DNA from: Tissierellia bacterium
GTDB lineage: Bacteria > Bacillota > Clostridia > Tissierellales > Peptoniphilaceae
DNA: 64,000 nucleotides
Assembly (NCBI GenBank): GCA_030535395.1
Contig: JAUNLK010000006.1
Span: 26,477-90,476, forward strand
Reading direction: 5' to 3'
How positions within the stretch are numbered: position 1 is the first letter of the stretch; every line of letters starts with the position of its first letter. The notes below the pieces were generated by a model. It searched no databases and had not been told where the DNA came from. It saw only the letters and a program-made list of their open reading frames with translations. Position numbers and translations under genes: made by a program. Shown here one piece after another: positions 17,252 to 25,420 of the stretch.

Positions 17252-18106
17252 TCAGTGATCCTCCCCCACGGAGCTGTGGGCCTCCCGGTACTGGAGGAGG
17301 GCATTTTCCAATAGGCAGAGATTGGTAATGGCCCCCACTCCGCCGGGGACGGGGGTGACATGCTTCACCAGCTCCTCCACCGCCTCAGTGTCCACATCCC
17401 CCACCATCCCATCTTCCGTAAAGGAGATGCCGCAGTCGATAATGGCAAGCTCTGGGTGGGCAAAGGAGGGGCCAAACATGTGGCCCTTCCCCGTGCCGGT
17501 AATGAGGATGTCGGCGGAGGCCACCAGTTCCTCCAGGTTCTGGGTCCTGGAGTGGGCCACCGTCACCGTGGCATTCTCCCCCAGGAGCATCATGCTCAAG
17601 GGCTTGCCAATGACCATGGAGCGGTTGACCACCACCACGTGTTTTCCCTGGAGGCTCTGGAACATGTCCCGGGCAATGTAGCGGGCGGACTTGGCCGTGG
17701 CGGGCTCAATGGTGGAGGCCCCGGTAAAGACCTTCCACTGATTGGTGGCCGTGGCGCAGTCCGGATCCTTCATGGGATCGAGAAACTCATTGACCGCCGC
17801 CTCATCAAAGCCCCTGGGCAGGGGCTTAAAGAGGAGGACCCCCGCCACCTCATCCCGCCCATTGAGGGCGCCAATGGTCCCCTTCAGCTCTTCCAGGCCC
17901 ACATCCTCTGGCAAGGCATTGACCTCAAAGGTCATGCCAATGGCCTCGGTGCTCTTTCTCAGGCCCCGCTCATAGGCCAGATCCTCCGGCCGCTCGCCCA
18001 TCCGCACCACTGCCAGAGTCAGGGGCCGGTCCCGCTGAAGTTCCTCCACCTGTGCTGTCAACGACCCCTGAAGGGTCTTTTTTAAATCCCCAACTAAATA
18101 TCTCAT
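17252..18106 (-). CDS. Divergent FolD-like methylene-THF dehydrogenase/cyclohydrolase
   Basis: FolD family, 284 residues, normal length. The C-terminal NAD(P)-binding domain is standard: VNRSMVIGKPLSMML, ATVTVAHSRT and PVPGGVGAITNLCLLENAL. The N-terminal catalytic domain is not. Tyr45 of the YxxxK motif is kept, but the Lys position is Leu49. The Gln of VQLPLP is Phe93 (LLFKPLP). The stretch usually reading DGFHP then PCTPxG is DCATA then EPATAKS. Asp116 is retained. It may be a FolD with altered activity, a paralogue or a non-enzymatic form. GGAGG precedes the ATG. It has its own predicted promoter. Confidence 0.8.
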   Translation of the reverse strand: MRYLVGDLKKTLQGSLTAQVEELQRDRPLTLAVVRMGERPEDLAYERGLRKSTEAIGMTFEVNALPEDVGLEELKGTIGALNGRDEVAGVLLFKPLPRGFDEAAVNEFLDPMKDPDCATATNQWKVFTGASTIEPATAKSARYIARDMFQSLQGKHVVVVNRSMVIGKPLSMMLLGENATVTVAHSRTQNLEELVASADILITGTGKGHMFGPSFAHPELAIIDCGISFTEDGMVGDVDTEAVEELVKHVTPVPGGVGAITNLCLLENALLQYREAHSSVGEDH

Positions 18107-18122
18107 ATTTCACCTCCATTTC

Positions 18123-18151
18123 AGTATATGGCCTTTTTCCCCTGGAGGCAA
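18123..18151 (-). promoter_or_regulatory. folD promoter
   Basis: Reverse strand TTGCCT (18151-18146), a 17-bp spacer and TATACT (18128-18123), 17 bases before the folD ATG. It abuts the terminator of the upstream NlpC/P60 gene, consistent with an independent transcription unit. Confidence 0.6.
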
Positions 18152-18152
18152 C

Positions 18153-18181
18153 AAAAAGCCCCCATCGTGAAGATGGGGGCT
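18153..18181 (-). terminator. Terminator of the NlpC/P60 gene
   Basis: Reverse strand GCCCCCATC pairs with GATGGGGGC around a five-base loop and is followed by TTTTT. It lies 9 bases after the stop codon. Confidence 0.92.
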
Positions 18182-18189
18182 CGCATTCA

Positions 18190-19278
18190 CTAGTAGAGTA
18201 CGCGGGTGCCATTTACATAGCGGTCGCTGTAGTAGCCTTCGGCCAGATTGCTCACCTTGACACCGGAGGAGGTGGAAGCGTGAATGAAATCGCCGTCGCC
18301 AATGTAGATGCCCACGTGGCTGACGCCACTGCCGGAGGTATTGAAGAAGACCAGGTCTCCCGCTTGCAGATCTTCCTTGGCCACTTGAGTGCCCGTGGTG
18401 GACTGAGCCTGGGAAGTCCGGGGAAGTTCATAGCCCAAACCATTGACATAGATGTCGTAGATGAAGCCACTGCAGTCGTAGCCATCGCGAGTGGTTCCAC
18501 CCCATACATAGGGGATGCCCATGCGGTCATAGGCCTCGTTGAGGACATACTGTGCGTGCTCCCCATTGACCTTGGGAGCGGCGACTACGGGGGCTGCGGC
18601 CTTGTCCTTTGCGGGGGCCTGAACAGCAGCTTGAGCTTGGGTGGCCTCGGTCTTGAGGACCTTGGGGCCAAATTCGGTCAAATCCAAATACACGGGATCA
18701 ACGGCGTAGAGGAATTCATCGTCCTTGATGATGACATACATGCCGTCTTGGAAATCCACGACTTTCACTTCGTCGTCCTTGGCCAGTTCATAGGGGCCAT
18801 GCTCATTTTCCAAAAGTAGATCCACTGTAACTTTAGCGGGGGTGAAGAAATAACTGTCGATGGCTTCCACGGAGTCCAAAGTAACGGATCCATAGAGATC
18901 ATCGTCGGTCCAAACTTCAATAGTGGAGGGCCAGGTCTTCTTCATGGTGAGCACCTCACCCAAGAAGAGATTGCGGACCACTTTTCCGTCCTTCTTCAGG
19001 GAAACATTCTTTGTAACCTTGTACTCCCTCTTGGGACCCTCTGTAACCAACACCTTTTCCTTGGGGACGGTCACTTTGGCTTCTCCCTTTTGAATGATGT
19101 AGCCCTTGTTGTTGGTGGCAATGATATTGGCCTTCTCTTCCACAGTGAAGGAAAGCTGCTTGCCACTGTAGAGGGTGGTGGTGTGATCTTGGACGAAAAC
19201 CCCAGTATCACGGAGACCCACTACGGCAATGGCTGCCAGAGCACAGGCTTGCAAAGAAAGTTTTAACTTCTGGTTCAT
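18190..19278 (-). CDS. Secreted NlpC/P60 peptidoglycan hydrolase
   Basis: Probable wall endopeptidase cleaving stem-peptide bonds outside the cell. The open frame is longer, but the ATG at 19278 has AAGGAG and opens a signal peptide (basic start, then SLQACALAAIAVVGL). This gives 362 residues. Residues about 30-220 form an unrecognised beta-rich region, followed by an Ala/Pro/Lys linker. The C-terminal NlpC/P60 domain carries the catalytic Cys in YDCSGFIYDIY, the His in VSHVGIYIGDG and a polar residue after FIHAS. It is monocistronic between its promoter and a strong terminator. Confidence 0.92.
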   Translation of the reverse strand: MNQKLKLSLQACALAAIAVVGLRDTGVFVQDHTTTLYSGKQLSFTVEEKANIIATNNKGYIIQKGEAKVTVPKEKVLVTEGPKREYKVTKNVSLKKDGKVVRNLFLGEVLTMKKTWPSTIEVWTDDDLYGSVTLDSVEAIDSYFFTPAKVTVDLLLENEHGPYELAKDDEVKVVDFQDGMYVIIKDDEFLYAVDPVYLDLTEFGPKVLKTEATQAQAAVQAPAKDKAAAPVVAAPKVNGEHAQYVLNEAYDRMGIPYVWGGTTRDGYDCSGFIYDIYVNGLGYELPRTSQAQSTTGTQVAKEDLQAGDLVFFNTSGSGVSHVGIYIGDGDFIHASTSSGVKVSNLAEGYYSDRYVNGTRVLY

Positions 19279-19387
19279 GAAAAAATTCTCTCCTTTTCGG
19301 CCACTGCAACAGCTCCAGCGGCTTCTATCCAAAAGAACGAAGAGTACTCATGCTTCGAACTTTGACGTTTCTTTAAGATCTTTTGAA

Positions 19388-19417
19388 ATTATAGCATATA
19401 TGGTTACAAAATGTAAC
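19388..19417 (-). promoter_or_regulatory. NlpC/P60 gene promoter with palindrome between -35 and -10
   Basis: Reverse strand TGCTATAAT at 19396-19388 is a perfect extended -10. Just upstream GTTACA-AAA-TGTAAC (19403-19417, plus strand reading) is a perfect 6-3-6 palindrome in the spacer, where a bound protein would block polymerase. The -35 is weak (GTTACA at 18 bp, within the palindrome). The leader to the ATG is about 100 bases. Confidence 0.6.
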
Positions 19418-19436
19418 TTAATCCCCGGCCTTTATT

Positions 19437-19453
19437 ATTACTTTTTAGTTACA
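19437..19453 (-). promoter_or_regulatory. Possible WalR-type direct repeat
   Basis: Reverse strand TGTAAC, five bases, AGTAAT. This fits the WalR (YycF) consensus of two TGTWAH hexamers 5 bp apart with one mismatch. WalR commonly controls NlpC/P60 hydrolases in Bacillota. The assignment is inference. Confidence 0.35.
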
Positions 19454-19466
19454 CTATGGTGACAAC

Positions 19467-19498
19467 AAAAAAAGACGACGGTAAACCGTCGTCTTTTT
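19467..19498. terminator. Terminator of the opp operon
   Basis: GACGACGG pairs with CCGTCGTC around TAAA, flanked by A7 and T5 runs, so it works in either direction. It lies 12 bases past the oppF stop. Confidence 0.9.
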
Positions 19499-19509
19499 AA
19501 CTGATCAGG

Positions 19510-20493
19510 TCACATCTCCAGGGGATGTTCTTCCTTCATAATTTCTTCCAATTTGCGGCAGGCCACCTGGTGATCCTTGGTGATCTCCCTGAGTTCCACC
19601 CGCTCCTTGAAGCAGCCTTCATCGGCATAGGGGCAGCGCTCTGCAAAGCGGCAGCCCGGACCCGGATCAATGGGGCTGGGCACTTCGCCCTGGAGCTCGA
19701 TGATTTCCCGCTTTTTCTGAACTTCGGGATCGGCCACGGGGATGGCGCTCATGAGGGCCCTGGTGTAGGGGTGGAGGGGGTTCTCATAGAGTTCCTCCGA
19801 GGGGGCAACTTCCATGATGTGTCCCAGATACATGACCGCCACTCGGTCCGAAATATAGCGAACCATGGACAGGTCGTGGGCGATGAACAGGAGGGTCAGA
19901 CCCAGGTCGGTCTGGAGCTCCTTCAAGAGATTCACCACTTGGGCCTGGATGGATACGTCCAAAGCCGAGATGGGCTCGTCACAGATGATGAACTTGGGGT
20001 CCACGGCCAGGGCCCGGGCAATCCCGATCCGCTGCCGCTGTCCACCGGAGAATTCGTGGGGGAAGCGCTGGGCGTGTTCCCCACTGAGGCCAACCACCTT
20101 GAGGAGTTGAATGACCTTCTCTTTTCTCTGCTTGGCATCGCCAATATTGTAGATGTCCAGAGGCTCCGAGATGATTTCCTGAACCGTCATCCGAGGGTCC
20201 AGGGAGGCATAGGGGTCCTGGAAGATCATTTGCATTTCCTGGCGGACCTGTTTCATCTGAGCGGGACTCAGCTTGCTGATGTCCTGGCCCTCGAAGAAGA
20301 TGCTACCGTCGGTGGGCTCGTAGAGGCGCAACATGGTCCTTCCGGCGGTGGATTTTCCACAACCGGACTCCCCTACCAGGCCAAAGGTCTCTCCGGGATA
20401 GATTTCCAAATTGATTCCATCCACCGCTTGGAGATAACCCTTGCCAACCTTAAAGTATTTTTTTAGGTTCTCAACGCGTACCAGCGGTTCCAT
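19510..20493 (-). CDS. oppF: OppF, oligopeptide ABC transporter ATPase
   Basis: One of two ATPase subunits driving peptide import. Walker A GLVGESGCGKSTAGR near residue 37, signature EFSGGQRQRIGIARAL and Walker B FIICDEPISALDV are intact. The C-terminal oligopeptide/dipeptide extension contains CRFAERCPYADEGC, a Cys cluster typical of OppF. At 327 residues it has normal length. Last gene of oppABCDF, one base after oppD. Confidence 0.96.
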   Translation of the reverse strand: MEPLVRVENLKKYFKVGKGYLQAVDGINLEIYPGETFGLVGESGCGKSTAGRTMLRLYEPTDGSIFFEGQDISKLSPAQMKQVRQEMQMIFQDPYASLDPRMTVQEIISEPLDIYNIGDAKQRKEKVIQLLKVVGLSGEHAQRFPHEFSGGQRQRIGIARALAVDPKFIICDEPISALDVSIQAQVVNLLKELQTDLGLTLLFIAHDLSMVRYISDRVAVMYLGHIMEVAPSEELYENPLHPYTRALMSAIPVADPEVQKKREIIELQGEVPSPIDPGPGCRFAERCPYADEGCFKERVELREITKDHQVACRKLEEIMKEEHPLEM

Positions 20494-20494
20494 G

Positions 20495-21487
20495 CTATTT
20501 CCTCATTTCTACATAGGAGGGGTGATTCAACCAACAGCGTGAAGCGTGTCCGTTGCCGTGCTCCGAAAACTCGGGCAGATTGTCCTCACAAATTTTCATG
20601 GCTTTGTGACAACGATCAAAGAAGGCACAGCCCTGTGGTGGCTTAAACAGGTCGGGTGGGGTCCCCTCAATGGAGTGGAGCTCCTCGTTCCGGTCCATGG
20701 TCAGCTTGGGCACGGCGGCCAGGAGTTTTTGGGTGTAGGGATGCTTGGGATTTGCAAAGAGATCGCGAGCGTGGCCCTGCTCCACAATTTGGCCGGCATA
20801 CATGACGATGACATCGTCGGCCATATCCGCCACGACCCCCAGGTCGTGGGTGATGAGGATGATGGCACTGCCAAAGTCATTCTGGAGCTTTTTCATCAGC
20901 TTGAGGATTTGAGCCTGTACCGTCACGTCCAGGGCGGTGGTGGGCTCGTCGGCGATGAGCAGAGGGGGCCGGGAGGCCATGGCCAGGGCGATCATTACCC
21001 GCTGTCTCATCCCCCCGGAAAACTCGTGGGGGTACTGCTTGAAGCGACGCTCCGCCTGGGGCACCGATACTTTTTTCAGCATCTCAATGGCCAGTTCCTT
21101 GGCGTCACTATTGGAGAGGTTTTGGTGCCTCCTCACCCCCTCCACAATTTGATCCCCCACCCTCATGGTGGGATTCAAACTGGTCATGGGGTCTTGGAAG
21201 ACCATGGAAATCTTATTTCCACGGACATTCACCATTTCGGCCTCATTCTTCTTCAGGAGGTCCTCCCCTTCAAAGAAGATCTCCCCGTTTTTATACAGCG
21301 CCGGGGGCTTGGGCAAAAGCTGCATGATGGCATTTGCCGTTACGGACTTTCCGCAACCGGATTCCCCTACAATGGCCAGAGTCTTTCCCTTCTCCAGGGA
21401 GAAGCTCACGCCACGCACGGCCTCTACTTCACCGAAGAAAGTTTGGAAAGACACTTGTAAGTCGCGTACATCGAGTAGCTTGTCCAT
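20495..21487 (-). CDS. oppD: OppD, oligopeptide ABC transporter ATPase
   Basis: Second ATPase subunit. Walker A AIVGESGCGKSVTANAIM, signature EFSGGMRQRVMIALAMA and Walker B LLIADEPTTALDV are present. The C-terminal extension carries GCAFFDRCHKAMKIC. Length 330 residues. It is 5 bases downstream of oppC. Confidence 0.96.
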   Translation of the reverse strand: MDKLLDVRDLQVSFQTFFGEVEAVRGVSFSLEKGKTLAIVGESGCGKSVTANAIMQLLPKPPALYKNGEIFFEGEDLLKKNEAEMVNVRGNKISMVFQDPMTSLNPTMRVGDQIVEGVRRHQNLSNSDAKELAIEMLKKVSVPQAERRFKQYPHEFSGGMRQRVMIALAMASRPPLLIADEPTTALDVTVQAQILKLMKKLQNDFGSAIILITHDLGVVADMADDVIVMYAGQIVEQGHARDLFANPKHPYTQKLLAAVPKLTMDRNEELHSIEGTPPDLFKPPQGCAFFDRCHKAMKICEDNLPEFSEHGNGHASRCWLNHPSYVEMRK

Positions 21488-21492
21488 GATAC

Positions 21493-22452
21493 CTACTTTC
21501 TAAGTCTCGGGTCGAGGGCATCTCGCAGCCCGTCCCCCAGTACGTTAAAGGAGAACATGATAATGGAGATCATCAGGGCTGGGAAGAAGATTTGATAGTA
21601 CAAATTGACCCCTAAAACGGCCAAACCGTCGTTACTCAATACCCCCAGGGAAGGTTGAGGGGGCTGCAGACCCAAGCTCATAAAGCTCAGAGTTGCCTCG
21701 GAGAAGATGGCTCTGGGTACCGTGAGGGTGATATTGACGAGAATGGGACCCAAGGTATTGGGAATGATATGCTTCCGCAGCACATACATGGGGGAGGCCC
21801 CCAGGGACTTGGATGCGATGGCATATTCATTTTCTTTCAATTGGAGGACCTGACCCCGAACCATAATGGCCATGGGCACCCATCCGGTAATCGACATGGC
21901 CACCACCAGGGTGAGGAGGTCCGCCCCCTGCTCCGTTGAGAATGTTACGGAGATGAGGATGACGATGAGCATATAGGGAATGGCGTAGACCACTTCGGCG
22001 AAACGCATCATGATGGTGTCCACCCGGCGGGAGGCCATTCCGGCAATGCCCCCATAGGTGACCCCGATGATGAAGTCGAAGGCCGCTGCCAAAATACCAA
22101 TGAGGAGGGAGTAGCGAATCCCGTAGCTGACCCGGGTGAAGAGGTCCCGGCCCAGTTCATCGGTACCAAACCAGTTGGCACTGCTGGGGGGCATATTGAT
22201 CTTGGTGTAGTCCTGAGTTTGATAGTCGTAGCCTGAGAGCATGGGCCCTACAAAGGAGAGAATCAGCAAGAGCACAATGAAGGTGAGACCCAACATGGCC
22301 AGCTTGTTTTGGCGGAGGCGACGGAAGACGTCGGTCCAGTAGCCAATGGTGGGCCGGGTAATTTTCTCCTTGTCGGGATCGTGGGTCACGGGCTCAAAGG
22401 CCTTGGGATCAATCTGAGTGTCGTGATAGGAAATGGGCTTGGTGTTGTCCAT
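21493..22452 (-). CDS. oppC: OppC, oligopeptide permease inner-membrane subunit
   Basis: Permease subunit with a cytoplasmic N-terminal tail of about 50 residues and six predicted spans (319 aa). FGTDELGRDLFTRVSYGIRYSLLIG is the OppC/DppC lead-in, and the coupling-helix EAA region is ASKSLGASPMYVLRKHIIPN. Its stop precedes oppD by 5 bases, and its start abuts the oppB stop. Confidence 0.95.
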   Translation of the reverse strand: MDNTKPISYHDTQIDPKAFEPVTHDPDKEKITRPTIGYWTDVFRRLRQNKLAMLGLTFIVLLLILSFVGPMLSGYDYQTQDYTKINMPPSSANWFGTDELGRDLFTRVSYGIRYSLLIGILAAAFDFIIGVTYGGIAGMASRRVDTIMMRFAEVVYAIPYMLIVILISVTFSTEQGADLLTLVVAMSITGWVPMAIMVRGQVLQLKENEYAIASKSLGASPMYVLRKHIIPNTLGPILVNITLTVPRAIFSEATLSFMSLGLQPPQPSLGVLSNDGLAVLGVNLYYQIFFPALMISIIMFSFNVLGDGLRDALDPRLRK

Positions 22453-23381
22453 TAGCTTTCACCTCCTGTGAGTTTGATCCTGGGGTCTACCATGACATAG
22501 AGCACATCCACGATGAGCAGCATGATAATGAGAATCAAAGAGTAGAAAATAGTCGTTCCCATAATCAGGGTGTAGTCCCGGTTGGTAATGGAAGTGATGA
22601 AGAAACTTCCCAGACCGGGAATCCCGAAGATTTTTTCGATGACGAAGGAACCGGTAAGTAGTCCGGAGAGGGTGGTCCCCATTTGGGAGACAATGGGAAG
22701 AATGGCATTGCGAACGGCGTGGTTCATAATGACTCTCATTTTTCCCAGGCCCTTGGAGCGAGCCGTGCGGATGTAGTCCTGCCCCAGTACTTCCAGCATG
22801 GAAGAACGCATCATACGTGCACTGGCTGCCATGGGCATGAGGGCCAAGGCCAGGGAGGGCAGTATGGTGTGGCGCCAGGTGCCCCAGCCCCCAATGGGGA
22901 AGAAATCAATGGGCTTGGCTACAAATTGGATCAGCAGAGTTGCAAAGATAAAGCTCGGTACCGAAATCCCTATAATGGCAATGATCATGGTGATGTAATC
23001 CGGTATTTTGTTCTGATACAGAGCTGCTATGGAACCCAGGGCCGGTCCAATGATCAGGGCAAAGACAAAGGCCTGCAGACCCATAATGGCAGAGACGGGT
23101 GCGCCGCGTCGAATCATGTCGTTTACGGTTTCCGTTTTGGACTTCATGGAAGCCCCCAGATCCCCTTGAATCACATTTTTGAGATAGATGACATACTGCT
23201 CCGAAAGGGGTTTGTCGAGACCGTATTTGGCTTGAAGTGCCTCATAGACATTTTGGGGCATACGTCCCTCCTTGGCGAAGGGGTTGCCAGGGATGGAGTG
23301 CATCATAAAGAATGTCACCGTTATGATCACCCACATGGTAATTACGGCAATTCCCAGTCGCCGTAGGACAAACTTAAACAT
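22452..23381 (-). CDS. oppB: OppB, oligopeptide permease inner-membrane subunit
   Basis: Permease subunit of 309 residues with six predicted spans. The N-terminus MFKFVLRRLGIAVITMWVI, IPGNPFAKEG and YGLDKPLSEQYVIYLKN are family features, and the EAA loop is RTARSKGLGKMRVIMNHAVRN. The frame also opens at a TTG nine codons earlier; the ATG at 23381 has GAAAGGA seven bases upstream and is preferred. Confidence 0.95.
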   Translation of the reverse strand: MFKFVLRRLGIAVITMWVIITVTFFMMHSIPGNPFAKEGRMPQNVYEALQAKYGLDKPLSEQYVIYLKNVIQGDLGASMKSKTETVNDMIRRGAPVSAIMGLQAFVFALIIGPALGSIAALYQNKIPDYITMIIAIIGISVPSFIFATLLIQFVAKPIDFFPIGGWGTWRHTILPSLALALMPMAASARMMRSSMLEVLGQDYIRTARSKGLGKMRVIMNHAVRNAILPIVSQMGTTLSGLLTGSFVIEKIFGIPGLGSFFITSITNRDYTLIMGTTIFYSLILIIMLLIVDVLYVMVDPRIKLTGGES

Positions 23382-23440
23382 TCGTAGTTCCTTTCTATAT
23401 ACGTTCAATCAGGAAAGGGTGAAATTACATGACAAAATGA

Positions 23441-23468
23441 CAAAGAATCGATTTTCATCGATTCTTTG
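23441..23468 (-). terminator. 12-bp perfect stem-loop between oppA and oppB
   Basis: CAAAGAATCGAT and ATCGATTCTTTG pair perfectly around a four-base loop. On the minus transcript it is followed only by TCATTTTG, so it is likely a partial terminator or an RNA-stabilising 3' hairpin that keeps oppA mRNA in excess over oppBCDF. Confidence 0.65.
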
Positions 23469-23497
23469 CCCATTTTATCATTGATCTGAACGTATGA

Positions 23498-25192
23498 TTA
23501 CTGTTGGTCCAGATTTGCGTAGGTGTATTCGGGCTCACTCAGAGGATTGTTGAATACGCCGCTAACATAGGGCTTTTCCATACGAGGAGCAGTGTAGAAG
23601 TACACGGGAACGATGGGAAGATCGTTCATGAGGATCTTCTCAGCTTCCTTCATACTGTCCATACGCACTTTTGCATCGTTGGTGGATGCTGCCGTCTTCA
23701 TGAGGGTGTCGTACTCTTCGCTGTTGTAGGAGGAGTCGTTTTGAGGGTTGTCGGTCATGAAGAGGTCCATCATGGTGTTGGGATCCGCATAGTCACCGAT
23801 CCAACCGGCACGGGCGATGTCGTAGTCTCCGGCATTCCGTTTATCCAAGAGGATCTGGAATTCCATATTCTCAAGGCCAATTTCAAAGCCGAGGTTTTGA
23901 CGCCACATTTCTTGGACTGCTTGAGCAATCTTCTTGTGACCTTCGTCAGTGTTGTAGGAGAGAACAAAGTTGTTCATATCTGCAACGGTGAGACCCTCTT
24001 CAGCCAGACCCTCTTCGAGGAGCTTCTTGGCTTCTTCTACATCTTCCTTGATGAGATTGCCATTGGCAGTACGGAACTCGGCACCGGTGTCATCCAACAG
24101 TCCCGGGGGCACCATACCTTCGGCCACCTGTTGTCCACCCATGGTGATGTTTTCAACGATGGTCTTCCGGTCAATGGCCATGGAAAGTGCTTGGCGAACC
24201 TTCACATTGCTGAAGGGAGATTTAGCGGTATTCATTTCGAAGTAGTAGGTACCAACCTTGGGACCCATTTTCAGTTCAGGGTCTTCCCCTTGGATGGATT
24301 GAGCAACGACGGCAGTGGGAGGATTGGTGAGTACGTCAAACTCGTTCCCTTGATACTTGGTGTAAGCGGTGTTGGCATCTTCCAGAATGGTGAAGTCAAT
24401 ACCAGCGAGTTTTACATTCTCAGCATCCCAGTACTTGTCGTTTTTCACAAGAGAAATGTGGGTACCGTGGTCCCAGGCAGTGATGGTGAAGGGACCATTG
24501 GAGACGATGGGGGTGTTGGCGGGATCATTGGCCCACTCAGCATTGCCTTCTACAGAGGCTTGGTGTACGGGGTACAGGGTGTAGAAAGCGGACAGACCAG
24601 CAAAGTAGGGGGTCGGCGTTTTCAGCTGAACTTCCAGGGTCTTGTCGTCGATGGCCTTGTAGCCAACGTCTTCAATTGCCCCAGTGCCTGCGAGAGCTTC
24701 TTCAGCGCCAACTACATAGGTGGTCAGCTGGAAGGAGTACTCACTGGCGAGTTCAGGATCCAGTACGCGGTTCCAAGCGTATACGAAGTCATTGGCGGTA
24801 ATGGGATCACCATTGGACCAAACAACATCGTCTTTGAGGTGGAAAGTCCAGGTGAGACCGTCCTCAGATACTTCATAGCTTTCGGCTACAGCAGGAACCA
24901 GTTCGTTGTCTGCGTTGTAACGCAAGAGACCTTCATACATGTGTTGAATGATGGCGGATTCGTGGGTCCCAGTTGCAAGTGCAGGGTCCAAGGATCCGGG
25001 TTCAGAACTGTGGTTTACACGGAGGACAGCACCATCAGCAGTCGCTACGTTCTCACCTTCTGCAGCAGCGTTTGTCCCGGCATTGTTTCCGGCTTCATTT
25101 CCTCCGGCATTGTTGGCGCCTCCGCCACAAGCTACCAGGAAGAGAGCAAAGCTCAGTACAAGAGCTAGGACAATTCCCTTTTTGTTTTTCAT
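23498..25192 (-). CDS. oppA: OppA-type oligopeptide-binding lipoprotein
   Basis: Extracellular peptide-binding protein delivering oligopeptides to OppBCDF. The N-terminal signal ends in the lipobox LVAC at residue 22, followed by a Gly/Asn/Ala-rich flexible linker. SBP family 5 features: SLDPALATGTHESAI, YEGLLRYNADNELVPAVAESYE and VWSNGDPITANDFVYAWNRVLDP. At 564 residues the length is normal. It is a paralogue of the lipoprotein at 28.8-30.4 kb. It has its own promoter and precedes the oppB stem-loop. Confidence 0.95.
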   Translation of the reverse strand: MKNKKGIVLALVLSFALFLVACGGGANNAGGNEAGNNAGTNAAAEGENVATADGAVLRVNHSSEPGSLDPALATGTHESAIIQHMYEGLLRYNADNELVPAVAESYEVSEDGLTWTFHLKDDVVWSNGDPITANDFVYAWNRVLDPELASEYSFQLTTYVVGAEEALAGTGAIEDVGYKAIDDKTLEVQLKTPTPYFAGLSAFYTLYPVHQASVEGNAEWANDPANTPIVSNGPFTITAWDHGTHISLVKNDKYWDAENVKLAGIDFTILEDANTAYTKYQGNEFDVLTNPPTAVVAQSIQGEDPELKMGPKVGTYYFEMNTAKSPFSNVKVRQALSMAIDRKTIVENITMGGQQVAEGMVPPGLLDDTGAEFRTANGNLIKEDVEEAKKLLEEGLAEEGLTVADMNNFVLSYNTDEGHKKIAQAVQEMWRQNLGFEIGLENMEFQILLDKRNAGDYDIARAGWIGDYADPNTMMDLFMTDNPQNDSSYNSEEYDTLMKTAASTNDAKVRMDSMKEAEKILMNDLPIVPVYFYTAPRMEKPYVSGVFNNPLSEPEYTYANLDQQ

Positions 25193-25255
25193 GATTTAGG
25201 ATTCCCCTTTCCAATTGAATCAGTCACCGTTTTCAATGAAACGTCAACTGCATTC

Positions 25256-25284
25256 ATTATATAGGAATTATAAGATTACGTAAA
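25256..25284 (-). promoter_or_regulatory. oppA promoter
   Basis: Reverse strand TTTACG (25284-25279), a 17-bp spacer and a perfect TATAAT (25261-25256). It lies about 63 bases before the oppA ATG. Confidence 0.65.
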
Positions 25285-25350
25285 GCTTTTCGGAGATTTT
25301 GTGCCATTGTAAACTCATTCTTTACATTGCCGTTGGCCCCTCGTCCAGTA

Positions 25351-25379
25351 TTGCCCCCATTCTCTCCTTTGCCTATAAT
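25351..25379 (+). promoter_or_regulatory. mgtE promoter
   Basis: TTGCCC, a 17-bp spacer and perfect TATAAT at 25374-25379. The predicted leader is only about 35 bases, with GGGAGGTG before the ATG, so there is no room for a magnesium (M-box) riboswitch. Confidence 0.65.
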
Positions 25380-25420
25380 AGAGATTGACTTGCAGATACA
25401 GGGAAAAAGGGAGGTGACGT

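Noticed and set aside
23504..25168. Long plus-strand frame opposite oppA, and a similar one at 28764-30491
   Set aside because: Both mirror the two paralogous binding proteins and owe their length to shared codon bias.
25380..25420. M-box magnesium riboswitch before mgtE
   Set aside because: The predicted leader is about 35 bases, too short for the element.
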